Shown in pieces: positions 37,068 through 45,590 of a stretch of DNA of 64,000 nucleotides. The notes under the pieces were generated by a model. That model ran no database searches and had not been told where the DNA came from. It saw only the letters and a list, made by a program, of their open reading frames with translations. The stretch comes from an uncultured Woeseiaceae bacterium. GTDB lineage: Bacteria > Pseudomonadota > Gammaproteobacteria > Steroidobacterales > Woeseiaceae. Positions within the stretch are counted from its first letter, which is position 1. Every line of letters begins with the position of its first letter. Made by a program: the position numbers and the translations under genes. The DNA lies in assembly GCA_945788625.1 (NCBI GenBank), contig CALZMQ010000001.1, forward strand, positions 62,001 to 126,000. Reading direction: 5' to 3'.

Positions 37068-38950
37068 TCGCTGCGGCAACTTGCCTGCCACCCGTCGAAA
37101 GTACAACCCGCCGCTTTCCAGTAGTCGACGATCCCGAGCCGCTCGAGCAACGGCAAGAATTCCTGGTGATTGCGCAGCGGCGCCAGCTCAGGCGTATACA
37201 GCAGGTCCATTTCGAATACTTCGCCGGGTCCTTCGAGACGGCGCGCCACGGCAATAGCGCGATCGATATCACCCAACATCGTACGCGCTACGATTTCCAC
37301 GGTCGGCGCGAGTTCCGCAGCATCTGATGCCTGTTCCAGCGCCACGAGGGCGGCTTCGATATTCGCCGGCGCCCGATCCGCAAACGCTGCGAAAACGGGA
37401 TCGACCCACGCCGCACTCACTTCGGCCATTCGTGAGCCTTCGGCGGCCAGGCTGCGCGCCCGTTCGTATTCGCCGTCTCGCAGCAGCAGCAACGCGTATG
37501 CCAGCAAATGCGTCGAACCGGTCGCACCCAGTTCGTTCGAACGCTTGAAATATTCGTGTGCCTGCTCGGAGTCGCCAAGCCAGGTATAGGCGATTGCGAC
37601 GCGGCTGTTGATCACAGCATTGTCCGGGTCCATCGCCGCAGCCACCAGCGCTTGCGTGAGCGAGTCGTCGAGTCGACCGACACTCGCGAGCATTCTCGAA
37701 TACCAGTTGAAAGCATTCGCGTCGACGACGGCCGCCGAAACCGCACGCTGATACGCGGCCTCGGACTCGGCCCATTTTTTTTCCTTGTGATAGACACTGC
37801 CATACACCGCACCTGCCGCATCCGCGATACTGCCATCGAGCGCAACGCCCATTTCGACGGTTTCGATCGCCAGTCGGTTGGTCTCGTCGACCGGCGCATT
37901 GCGGTAGACCGGCAACAATGCATACGCGGTTGCGAGCGACAAATACGCGGGACCGTAGTACTCGTCCATCCGAATAGAGTCCTGGAAAAGCGCCATGGCG
38001 TTTTCGAGATTGTCTTTGTCGCCGCGGTGTTCGAATGCATAAAGACCACGAATGTAGCTATCGTAGGCATCGGAGTCCGGCTCGTAATGCGTGATCAACT
38101 GCGGCGTCGACGATCCAGCCAACTCGTCGCGCACCGCTGTCGCAAGCCGCTCCTGCAACGAGAATATCTCGTCCAGGTCACCCTGTACTTCGCCGGAACC
38201 GATGGTCACGTTGTCATCGCCCCGGGCGATGAGATAGGTGACTTTCAGCGTTGAGCCCTGCAATTGCATTGCGCCGATCAGGACGCTTTCCACCTGCAGC
38301 AACTCGGCAATCTCCGAGGGCTCCTTGTCATAGCGCACACGGGCGTTCTTGATCGAAAAACCGGGTATCTCGGCAAGTCTCTGTGCCAGCGTGTTCTTGA
38401 TTCCGTCGACGATGTACTGGTTGGCCGGGTCGCCACTCAGATTGTCGATGGGCAGTACCGCAATCGATCGGACCTCGGGCTTGGGGGCCGGCGGCCCCAT
38501 GGTGACGGCGATGGTGCCGAGGAAACCCAGCGCCATGACGGTAGCCACGATTTTCCAGGATCGAAGGCTCGGCCCAGGCTCCTGCGGCGCTTCGGCCTGC
38601 TCCGCCTGCGGCTGCTCGTGTAACGCCACGGGCTTCATCAGGCGGTAGCCGCGTCGTTGCAGCGTCTCCACGTACTCGTGCGGCCGATGGCGGTCGTCGA
38701 GGTGGCCGCGAAGTTGCGACAGGCATCGATTGATGGGCTCGTCGGTGGTGGGCCTGCCGTCCCAGACCTCGTCCACGAGTTCGTCTCGCGTAACGAGGTT
38801 GCCGTCACGCGTCGCCAACGCGATGAGGACCGCAAACACCTTGGGCTCGGGACGCTCCTCCTGCTCGCCGCGCCGCAGCATCCCCCGACCCGGCAGGACT
38901 TCCCATTCCCCGATTGTGAATCCCGCGAAGAGATCTTCTTTTGTCGGCAT
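37064..38950 (-). CDS. CadC-like membrane transcriptional regulator with FlgO-like and TPR domains
   Basis: A 628-aa protein. The N-terminal winged helix (OmpR/CadC type) spans residues about 8-105, including KVFAVLIALATRDGNLVTRD and YVETLQRRGYRL. One membrane segment lies near residue 135 (IVATVMALGFLGTIAVTMG). A periplasmic FlgO/TolB-N-like domain follows (SIAVLPIDNLSGDPANQYIV), then TPR-like repeats to the C-terminus. The architecture matches one-component regulators that sense the periplasm. No target is evident; the neighbouring arfB is convergent. Confidence 0.88.
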   Translation of the reverse strand: MPTKEDLFAGFTIGEWEVLPGRGMLRRGEQEERPEPKVFAVLIALATRDGNLVTRDELVDEVWDGRPTTDEPINRCLSQLRGHLDDRHRPHEYVETLQRRGYRLMKPVALHEQPQAEQAEAPQEPGPSLRSWKIVATVMALGFLGTIAVTMGPPAPKPEVRSIAVLPIDNLSGDPANQYIVDGIKNTLAQRLAEIPGFSIKNARVRYDKEPSEIAELLQVESVLIGAMQLQGSTLKVTYLIARGDDNVTIGSGEVQGDLDEIFSLQERLATAVRDELAGSSTPQLITHYEPDSDAYDSYIRGLYAFEHRGDKDNLENAMALFQDSIRMDEYYGPAYLSLATAYALLPVYRNAPVDETNRLAIETVEMGVALDGSIADAAGAVYGSVYHKEKKWAESEAAYQRAVSAAVVDANAFNWYSRMLASVGRLDDSLTQALVAAAMDPDNAVINSRVAIAYTWLGDSEQAHEYFKRSNELGATGSTHLLAYALLLLRDGEYERARSLAAEGSRMAEVSAAWVDPVFAAFADRAPANIEAALVALEQASDAAELAPTVEIVARTMLGDIDRAIAVARRLEGPGEVFEMDLLYTPELAPLRNHQEFLPLLERLGIVDYWKAAGCTFDGWQASCRSD

Positions 38951-38992
38951 CGCAAGCCGACTTTAGCCGGATTAAGGGCCTTGAATCCAGAA

Positions 38993-39025
38993 TGTTACAT
39001 TGTTACCATGTTACCCTGATAACAT
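38993..39025 (+). promoter_or_regulatory. Tandem TGTTAC operator array, 8-bp period
   Basis: TGTTAC occurs at 38993, 39001 and 39009, exactly 8 bp apart, followed by an inverted partner (ATAACA at 39019-39024, read TGTTAT on the other strand). The array ends 17 bp before the TTG start of a small ribbon-helix-helix gene. Iterated 8-bp sites are the binding pattern of ribbon-helix-helix repressors such as MetJ, so autoregulation is likely (inference). Confidence 0.6.
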
Positions 39026-39041
39026 TAAGGAGGTGGCCATC

Positions 39042-39296
39042 TTGGGAAAGCAACTGGTTAAACGCACGCAGACCGGCGTGCGCATTGAATCCTCATTGCT
39101 CAAGGTGTTGAAGGGGCTGGCGGAGTACACCGACCTGACGCTCGGCGATCTTCTGGAGGGTATCGTCCTGCATGCGTTCGAGGGCAAGGCGCCCTTCTCG
39201 ACTGAAACGCGCGCCATCATCGCGCGGTTGAAGGAAGTCTACGGTTGCGAACTGACGGCCTCCGACAGTCACCAACTCGTTGAGGGCGAATCATGA
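39042..39296 (+). CDS. Small ribbon-helix-helix-like protein, 84 aa
   Basis: I start it at TTG 39042-39044 because AAGGAGG (39027-39033) lies 8 bases upstream; an earlier open frame has no ribosome site. The N-terminus LGKQLVKRTQTGVRIESSLL has the strand-then-helix pattern of ribbon-helix-helix DNA-binding proteins, followed by a second helix (LGDLLEGIVLHAFEG). Tandem TGTTAC sites lie upstream. The stop overlaps the next start as ATGA. The layout resembles toxin-antitoxin bicistrons, but no toxin fold is recognised in the partner. Confidence 0.7.
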   Translation: MGKQLVKRTQTGVRIESSLLKVLKGLAEYTDLTLGDLLEGIVLHAFEGKAPFSTETRAIIARLKEVYGCELTASDSHQLVEGES

Positions 39297-39691
39297 GTGC
39301 CGTGCCTGCTACAGTGCTCACGATCGAGCAATTCGAGGCGCTCCGGATCGACTCGGAGCGCTTCGATCATGAAGCTCATGTCTACATGGGATGGTTGTAC
39401 GTGGGGGCCTACGACCTGGCGGACGCAATCGGACACTTCGACAGTGCGTTGCGGCGGCTTACCGCGAAACTCGGCATTCCGGACAAATACCACGCGACCA
39501 TAACCTGGATTTTCCTGTTCCTGATCAATGAGCGGTTTCGCGATGACGAAAGCTGGCTGGAATTTCGCTCGCGCAACCGGGACCTGTTTAACGACAGCAA
39601 GTCGACACTTGGCCGATACTACAGCGACGCATTGCTATTCTCGGACGAGGCTCGAAAGCGGTTCGTACTGCCCGACAGAGTCGCCGCCTAG
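39293..39691 (+). CDS. Hypothetical protein coupled to the ribbon-helix-helix gene, 132 aa
   Basis: Not recognised. ATG 39293-39295 overlaps the preceding stop by 4 bp. The sequence is helical and aromatic-rich: [20 protein letters not shown], then [17 protein letters not shown], then [16 protein letters not shown]. The first part looks like one TPR-type helix pair. There is no signal peptide. It is encoded with a putative DNA-binding partner and ends 4 bp inside the convergent fhs gene. Its role could be effector or toxin-like; this is not supported by any motif. Confidence 0.7.
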   Translation: MSAVPATVLTIEQFEALRIDSERFDHEAHVYMGWLYVGAYDLADAIGHFDSALRRLTAKLGIPDKYHATITWIFLFLINERFRDDESWLEFRSRNRDLFNDSKSTLGRYYSDALLFSDEARKRFVLPDRVAA

Positions 39692-41364
39692 AACAGCCCT
39701 TCGATTCGTCCCTCGTCGTTGACCCGGATGTTGTTGGCGGCCGGGACGCGCGGCAGGCCTGGCATGGTCATGATGGCTCCGCAGACAACGACAATGAACT
39801 GCGCGCCCGCCGCAAGCCTGATCTCACGAATAGGAACGACGTGTCCCGACGGCGCGCCGAGCAAATTCGGGTCGGTGGAGAAACTGTACTGGGTCTTGGC
39901 CATGCAAATCGGATACCTGCCGTAGCCCTCCTCCTCGTACTTGGCGAACTGCGCACGGACCTTCTTGTCTGCGATGATGTCGTCGGCGCCGTAAATCTCC
40001 CTGGCGATCGTGGCGGTCTTCTCCCAGAGCGAGAGGCCGTCGTTATACAGCGTGCGAAACTGTGCTGCTCCGCTGTCACACAACTTCACGACGTGTTCGG
40101 CGAGTTCGACGGCGCCGGCGCCACCGTCGGCCCAATGCGTGCAGGTAATGGCGCGCACACCGAATCTCTCGCAATAGTCGCGAACGGCTTCAACTTCAGC
40201 ATCCGTATCCGCCGTGTAACGGTTGATCGCGACGCTGACCGGCACGCCGAATTTCCCGAGGTTGCGGATGTGCCGTTCGAGATTCCTGCAACCGTCCCGC
40301 AGCGCTTCGACGTTTTCGTTGCCGAGATCCGTTTTCGCGACGCCGCCCTGCATCTTCAACGCTTTGATCGTCGCGACAAGTACCACGGCGTCCGGCGACA
40401 GATTCGCCTTGCGGCATTTGATGTTGAAGAACTTCTCGGCACCGAGGTCGGCGCCGAAGCCCGCCTCCGTAACCACGTAATCGGATAATTTGAGCGCGGT
40501 TGTCGTCGCAATGACCGAATTGCAGCCATGCGCGATATTCGCGAAAGGCCCACCGTGCATGAGCGAGGGGTTGTTCTCCATTGTTTGCACCAGGTTCGGC
40601 TGGAACGCATCCCGCAGCAATGCCGTCATTGCGCCGTCAGCATTGAGTTCGCGAACCGTAACGGGTTCGTTCTGGCGGGTGTAGCCGAGTACGATATTGC
40701 CGAGCCGTGTCTCCAGGTCCTTCAGGTCCGTCGCCAGGCAAAAGATTGCCATGATTTCCGACGCGACCGTAATGTCGAACCCGGCTTCACGGACGACACC
40801 GTTGTGATAGCCGCCCAGCCCCGACGTGACGCTGCGGAGCGCACGATCGTTCATGTCGACCACGCGGCGCCAGGTTACGCGCCGCGGGTCGATGTTCAAC
40901 TGGTTTTCCCAGTGCATGTGGTTGTCGATCAATGCGGCCAACAGGTTATTGGCGGCGCCGATCGCGTGGAAATCGCCGGTGAAATGAAGGTTGATGTCGG
41001 CCATGGGCACGACTTGCGCATAGCCGCCGCCAGCGGCACCGCCTTTCATACCGAAACAGGGTCCAAGGCTCGGCTCCCGCAGGCACATGATCGCATTCTT
41101 GCCGATCTTGTTGAGCGCATCGCCCAGCCCGACCGTCGTCGTCGTCTTGCCTTCGCCTGCGGGCGTCGGCGAAACCGCAGTCACCAGGATCAGCTTGCCG
41201 TCCTTCCTGCCGTCGTGTGACGCGATGAAATCTGCGCTTATCTTGGCCTTGTCATTTCCGTAGGGAATGAGGGCCTCTGCCGGTATGCCAATCTTGTCTG
41301 CTATTTCCTGGATCGGCCTGATGTCGGCGGCCTGTGCAATTTCGATGTCACTTTTTACGACCAC
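39688..41364 (-). CDS. fhs: Formate-tetrahydrofolate ligase
   Basis: Makes 10-formyl-tetrahydrofolate from formate, THF and ATP (558 aa). The P-loop is [20 protein letters not shown] near residue 68. [20 protein letters not shown] and the THF-site block [18 protein letters not shown] are conserved. It starts at GTG 41362-41364, with AAGGA 8 bases upstream. The gene is monocistronic. Upstream lies the 70-bp repeat region. Confidence 0.97.
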   Translation of the reverse strand: MVVKSDIEIAQAADIRPIQEIADKIGIPAEALIPYGNDKAKISADFIASHDGRKDGKLILVTAVSPTPAGEGKTTTTVGLGDALNKIGKNAIMCLREPSLGPCFGMKGGAAGGGYAQVVPMADINLHFTGDFHAIGAANNLLAALIDNHMHWENQLNIDPRRVTWRRVVDMNDRALRSVTSGLGGYHNGVVREAGFDITVASEIMAIFCLATDLKDLETRLGNIVLGYTRQNEPVTVRELNADGAMTALLRDAFQPNLVQTMENNPSLMHGGPFANIAHGCNSVIATTTALKLSDYVVTEAGFGADLGAEKFFNIKCRKANLSPDAVVLVATIKALKMQGGVAKTDLGNENVEALRDGCRNLERHIRNLGKFGVPVSVAINRYTADTDAEVEAVRDYCERFGVRAITCTHWADGGAGAVELAEHVVKLCDSGAAQFRTLYNDGLSLWEKTATIAREIYGADDIIADKKVRAQFAKYEEEGYGRYPICMAKTQYSFSTDPNLLGAPSGHVVPIREIRLAAGAQFIVVVCGAIMTMPGLPRVPAANNIRVNDEGRIEGLF

Positions 41365-41551
41365 GGTACGTCCTTTGCGATTTTCGATTGGGTAGCCGTA
41401 AATTCTACCTCCAAACGACTTGGCACGGCGCGGCCTGCAACTCGTGGAATGTGCCTACGCTTGGGTCGACCATGTCGAACTGACCGTCGTTTGGACGCAA
41501 TCGCAGACGGTTTTTGCGGCGCGCACATCGCTGTTTGCTACCTGCGTCACG

Positions 41552-41861
41552 AATCTGTCGATCCTATCGACATATACTCGGAACCTGTCGAAAAACCAGC
41601 GGAACATCGACATATCTTGCGAACAGGTCGATCGCGTCGACACGTTTGGACAATATGTCGATAGAATTACCTTTTTTCGACATATCAATCGAACACGTCG
41701 ATTGCATCGACACAATTGACTAATATGTCGATAAAAGCGCTTTTTATCGACATATCAACGGAACACGTTGGTTGCATCGACACATCTGAATAATATGTCG
41801 ATAGAATCGTTTTTTATCGACATATCAGAATGTCGTGTCGATTGCCTGTACCTATCTCCCG
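41552..41861. repeat. Tandem array of 70-bp units carrying TGTCGATA palindromes
   Basis: Corresponding points (AATATGTCGATA or its variant) recur at 41582, 41652, 41722 and 41792, exactly 70 bp apart, and a half copy begins near 41552. Each unit holds two dyads. One is wide, for example ATATGTCGATAAAA at 41723-41736 facing its complement around a GCGCT-like loop (14-bp stem). The other is narrow, of the GTCGAT-N3-ATCGAC form. Weaker GTCGA motifs extend back to about 41466. The array ends 20 bp before the Fic start. The rest of the gap 41365-41551 contains no gene. It may be an operator array or transcribed hairpins. Confidence 0.85.
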
Positions 41862-41881
41862 CCGCCAAGGAGTTTATGTAA

Positions 41882-42936
41882 GTGTCTGATTTTAAAGCAT
41901 CATTGCCGTTCAACGCGCTCCCTGACCTGCCGCCGCCGGCCGAACTGATCGAATCCACGGAAATCCTGAAAAGATGCATCGAGGCTCGCGTCGCACTGGC
42001 CGAGCTCAAGCAGGCGGCGGAACTCATCCCTAATTCGGCCGTGCTCGTCAACGCCCTGCCCCCACCAAAGAAGCCCTGCGCTACCGCACGGCCCTCTATG
42101 AGGGTACCAAGATGGTGCAGCGCGGCATGCTGAGCACCGATATGGCGATACAGGTCTGCAGTACCGTCAAAGGCCTGGAACTCGACATTCGAGCCGAGCC
42201 CGGAACGACTCTGAAAAGCCGCATGTCCGGCGAGATCATCTATACGCCGCCGGTCGGCCAGCAACTCCTGATCGAGAAGCTCGATAACTGGGCGGATTTC
42301 ATGCGTCGAAACACCGAATTCGACCCGCTGGTCCGTATGGCCGTGCAGCACTACCAGTTCGAAGCGATACACCCTTTCGCCGACGGCAACGGCCGAACCG
42401 GTCGCATACTGAACATCCTGTTCCTGGTCGAAACAGGACTGCTGGACTCGCCTATTCTCTACCTGAGCCGTTACATCATCCAGCACAAAGCCGCCTACTA
42501 CAGGTTGCTGCAAAACATAACCGTGAACCAGGACTGGGCGCCGTGGATAATGTTCATTCTCACCGGCGTCGAGGAGACCTGCTCCTGGACGACGGAGAAG
42601 ATCAAGTCGATTCGCGAGCTCATGGAACACACGGGTGAGTACGTGCAAACAAGTCTGCCGAAGACCTATACCTGGGAGCTCGTGGAAGTACTTTTCAAGC
42701 AACCCTATTGCCGTATCGGCAACCTGGTCGATGCCGGTATTGCAAAACGCCAGACGGCATCGGTCTACCTCAAGCAGCTCTGCGATATCGGCGTGCTCAG
42801 GGAAGTCAAATCCGGGCGTGAGAACATCTTCGTACACCCGAAATACATCGAACTCCTGACCGGCGAGGAAAACGTCTGGGTGTATTATTCAGGGGTCGAA
42901 ACCGACAATCCGCAGCCAGAACCGAATGCGGTCTGA
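41882..42936 (+). pseudogene. Class II Fic adenylyltransferase, internally deleted and frameshifted
   Basis: Frame 1 starts at GTG 41882 with AAGGAG 9 bases upstream, and encodes the class II N-terminus ([17 protein letters not shown], then [19 protein letters not shown]) up to VNALP. At a C5 run (42059-42063) the reading must move by -1 to continue as [20 protein letters not shown]. The rest is intact: the Fic motif HPFADGNGRTGR, then a C-terminal winged helix (YCRIGNLVDAGIAKRQTASV). By family comparison from memory, about 32 residues are missing at the junction, including the inhibitory (S/T)xxxE(G/N) helix. ATG 42112 could start a 274-aa protein that keeps the catalytic core. One more C would restore a single frame. 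Confidence 0.8.
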
Positions 42937-43018
42937 AAGTAACAAATAAAAATCGAATTAATTGCTATCCGAGTTTCAGGAGTCTTAGAATCGCTCGACC
43001 ATTCGGTGGAGCACTATC

Positions 43019-43849
43019 TTGAGCATAAACGGCAGGACGCTGTTTCAAATATTCAAGTACGCTATTTACGTATTCCTCGCGATGAACGTCTACTGGTTCT
43101 TCGCCGAGGAAGCGGCGGCGGCGACCCTGCAGTTTGCGGACGGGGTGAGTATCGGAGAACTGATCGAGGCCTACTCCGCCACAATCGACACTGCTGCCTG
43201 GGTCGTGCTGCTGCTGATGTTCGAACTCGAGACGTCCATCCTCGACGATCGCCAGTTCACCAAAACGGTTACCTACAGTCTGCATAGCCTGCGTGCACTC
43301 TGTTACGCGTTCATCGTGTACGCGTTTTACGGCTATGTGACTAATGCTGACTTCCTCTACGAGGCCACGTTGCTGGAAAGCGTCAGGGACGCCTGTACGC
43401 TGGTCCCGGACGCATGGTCATGGGCCGCGGACCTCGATGAGTACGTTTCAATAACGACGTCCAATTGCTCCAGCCTTTCGACCGGCGGGCCGCTCTACCA
43501 GTTGCGGGACATGCTCGCGGTTGTAGACGCACAGGGCCTTCAGGACATTCGCTACCTGGCCTGGGTCGACGTCATCAACGCGGCAGTATGGCTGCTGGTC
43601 GTTCTGGTGCTGGAAATCGACGTCAGGCTGCAGGAGCGTAATCGCTTCGAAGGACTGGCGTTGCGAATCAGCAGTGCCAGCAAAGTAGTGCTTTACTCGC
43701 TTTTGTTACTGGCTGCTCTTTACTGGGGGGTCAAAGGCGATTTCGTCGATTTCTGGGATGCCTTCCTCTGGCTGGTCGCATTCATATTCATCGAGAAAAA
43801 CGTCTTCGACTGGCGCCGGGAAGAGTTGGCGGAAATGGCCGAAGCGTGA
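43019..43849 (+). CDS. Polytopic membrane protein of unknown function, 276 aa
   Basis: Not recognised. It starts at TTG 43019-43021 with GGTGGAG about 7 bases upstream. At least five hydrophobic segments are visible: residues 12-30 (FKYAIYVFLAMNVYWFF), about 58-72, 90-110 (ALCYAFIVYAFYGYVT), 190-208 (AVWLLVVLVLEIDV) and 225-262. A periplasmic loop in the middle (residues about 115-185) contains two Cys (RDACTLVP and SNCSSL). It is convergent with the next gene, one base apart. Confidence 0.75.
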   Translation: MSINGRTLFQIFKYAIYVFLAMNVYWFFAEEAAAATLQFADGVSIGELIEAYSATIDTAAWVVLLLMFELETSILDDRQFTKTVTYSLHSLRALCYAFIVYAFYGYVTNADFLYEATLLESVRDACTLVPDAWSWAADLDEYVSITTSNCSSLSTGGPLYQLRDMLAVVDAQGLQDIRYLAWVDVINAAVWLLVVLVLEIDVRLQERNRFEGLALRISSASKVVLYSLLLLAALYWGVKGDFVDFWDAFLWLVAFIFIEKNVFDWRREELAEMAEA

Positions 43850-43850
43850 T

Positions 43851-44252
43851 TCAGTTACTGACCTCGAGACGCGGGTCAGCCGCCGCCTGATCCGCCAGTG
43901 CTTCGTCGTCGACCTTGAGGCGATGCAGCCCGAATTCCGGCGTCATGGTCATCAGGTACGGGTGCCATCCGTCCTGATCGTTGCGACGGTAGTAACCGGA
44001 TACAGCCCATCCCGGCGGCTCGGCGTAGACGTAGACTTTCCCGACCTTGCGGTTCGGCGCCAGCGGATCGACGATGTCGATGTCCTCGACGGCAATGATG
44101 GCGCCGAGCAGCATACGGGATTCCTCGACGGCCTGTTCTTCCTGCGCCCGCTCCACGCGTGGATTCGGATCGGTAATCCACTGGTAAGCCAGCGTGGCGA
44201 CGACGATGCCGACTGCGAAACCGAAAACATTGCGGCCGATGCGATGATTCAC
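43851..44252 (-). CDS. Membrane-anchored hypothetical protein, 133 aa
   Basis: The start is GTG 44250-44252, with AGGA 8 bases upstream; the open frame continues through queE antisense to that point and beyond but is not plausible there. One N-terminal membrane helix (NVFGFAVGIVVATLAYQWI) is followed by a short charged segment. A globular part reads GKVYVYAEPPGWAVSGYYRR and HPYLMTMTPEFGLHRLKVDD. No family was recognised. It follows queE after 10 bp on the same strand, so it may be in the queC-queE operon. Confidence 0.75.
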   Translation of the reverse strand: MNHRIGRNVFGFAVGIVVATLAYQWITDPNPRVERAQEEQAVEESRMLLGAIIAVEDIDIVDPLAPNRKVGKVYVYAEPPGWAVSGYYRRNDQDGWHPYLMTMTPEFGLHRLKVDDEALADQAAADPRLEVSN

Positions 44253-44262
44253 CAGTACTATC

Positions 44263-44907
44263 CTATTCAATTCCCAGGATCTTGTGGGTCTGCAGGCTGA
44301 GTTTCCAACGTGGATGCCGCAGGCAGTATTCGATTGCGCTTTTCGTGTTGGCCGCCTGCTCCGGGCTGTCCATCGGCTGCAGGTAGAAATGCTCGAAAGG
44401 CAAATGCTCGAATGCCTCGGGCTGCGCCTCCGTTTCGGTTTGGGGGAACACGAGCTTGAGTTCATCTCCGCGTCGCTGCACAACCGTCGCCGTACCTTTG
44501 GGGCTGATGCATAACCAGTCGATTCCCTGCGGCGCCTCGATCGTGCCGTTGCTCTCGACGCCGATTTCGAAACCGGCATCGTGCAATGCCTCGATGGCAC
44601 GACGATCGAGCTGCAGCAACGGCTCGCCACCTGTGCAGACGACGTAGGGCATTGCACCGCCACTTTGGTTCGGCCACGCCCGTGCTACCGCGTCGGCCAG
44701 CTCCGTAGCGGTGGCGAATTTCCCGCCGCCAGGACCGTCGGTGCCGACGAATTCCGTGTCGCAGAAGCGACATATGGACTGCTCGCGATGCACTTCGCGA
44801 CCGGACCAGAGATTGCAGCCGGCGAAACGCAGGAATACGGCGGGCCTGCCGGCATGCGCACCTTCACCCTGCAGCGTGTAGTAAATTTCCTTGACCGAGT
44901 ACGTCAT
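44263..44907 (-). CDS. queE: 7-carboxy-7-deazaguanine synthase QueE
   Basis: Radical SAM enzyme of the queuosine precursor pathway (214 aa). The start is ATG 44905-44907 (MTYSVKEIYYTLQGEGAHAG). The cluster-binding cysteines are spaced CX14CX2C: FAGCNLWSGREVHREQ begins the motif and ICRFCDTEF ends it, a spacing known in one QueE subclass. Substrate-site residues YTLQGEG and VCTGGEPLLQLD are present. It overlaps queC by 4 bp. Confidence 0.95.
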   Translation of the reverse strand: MTYSVKEIYYTLQGEGAHAGRPAVFLRFAGCNLWSGREVHREQSICRFCDTEFVGTDGPGGGKFATATELADAVARAWPNQSGGAMPYVVCTGGEPLLQLDRRAIEALHDAGFEIGVESNGTIEAPQGIDWLCISPKGTATVVQRRGDELKLVFPQTETEAQPEAFEHLPFEHFYLQPMDSPEQAANTKSAIEYCLRHPRWKLSLQTHKILGIE

Positions 44908-45578
44908 AAAGACAGCAGTGGATCCTCGATGCCCGCTTCTTCGAACCCCGTGGCGCGCAAGCGGCACGCGGGGCAGTGCCTGCAAGGCGGACGCTCACCG
45001 TTGTAGCACGTGTGCGTGTACGCCATGGCGGCGAGGCCGCCAAGATCGCGCGCGAGTTCGACTGTTTCTTTCTTGGACAAGTGCATCAGCGGCGCGTGCA
45101 GGACGATACGGCTTTCCATTCCAACCCGCAGCGCTTGCTGCAGCGCTGTGATCGTCTCCTCGCGGCAGTCCGGATAGCCGCTGTAATCGGTCTGCGCAAC
45201 GCCTGTCACGAGATTGTCGATGCCATGCCTGTAGGCAAATGCCGCCGCGAACGTCAGGAAAATCAGGTTGCGTCCCGGCACGAAGGTGTTCGGCAAGCCG
45301 TTTTCGGCCACTTCGTCTTTGACCTCGATGTTACCGTCCGTCAGCGCGTCACCGCCGAGCGCCTCGAACGTATTGATAGGCAGACATACATTGCCGACAC
45401 CGGCCAGTTCGGCGACCCTGGCCGCACACTCGAGTTCGACCCGGTGCCGCTGGCCATAATCGAAGGTCAGCGTCGACACGCTGTCCTTGCCGAATCGGTC
45501 GATTGCCCAGTAGAGGCAGGTGGTCGAGTCCTGTCCACCCGACAACACGATCAACGCTTTTTCATGCTCTCTTGCCAT
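44904..45578 (-). CDS. queC: 7-cyano-7-deazaguanine synthase QueC
   Basis: ATP-dependent enzyme converting 7-carboxy-7-deazaguanine to preQ0 (224 aa). The PP-loop SGGQDSTTCL lies near residue 13. The zinc-binding Cys cluster is at the C-terminus: CYNGERPPCRHCPACRLR. Its order, queC then queE with ATGA overlap, supports coupled synthesis. queD and queF are not in the window. Confidence 0.96.
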   Translation of the reverse strand: MAREHEKALIVLSGGQDSTTCLYWAIDRFGKDSVSTLTFDYGQRHRVELECAARVAELAGVGNVCLPINTFEALGGDALTDGNIEVKDEVAENGLPNTFVPGRNLIFLTFAAAFAYRHGIDNLVTGVAQTDYSGYPDCREETITALQQALRVGMESRIVLHAPLMHLSKKETVELARDLGGLAAMAYTHTCYNGERPPCRHCPACRLRATGFEEAGIEDPLLSL

Positions 45579-45590
45579 TCGCCGCAGACC

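Noticed and set aside
39000..39041. Earlier start for the ribbon-helix-helix gene
   Set aside because: The extra residues fall on the operator repeats and lack a ribosome site; TTG 39042 is well placed after AAGGAGG.
41552..41861. CRISPR array
   Set aside because: The 70-bp units have conserved dyads and only partly variable parts, with no short repeat plus unique spacer pattern and no cas genes.
41755..42837. Leftward open frame of 360 codons opposite the Fic gene
   Set aside because: The opposite strand encodes a recognisable Fic domain; this frame has no motif and its tail only reads through the repeats.
43851..44663. Long 270-codon version of the gene after queE
   Set aside because: Its first half is an out-of-frame reading of queE rich in Arg/Ser; a GTG start at 44252 has a ribosome site.
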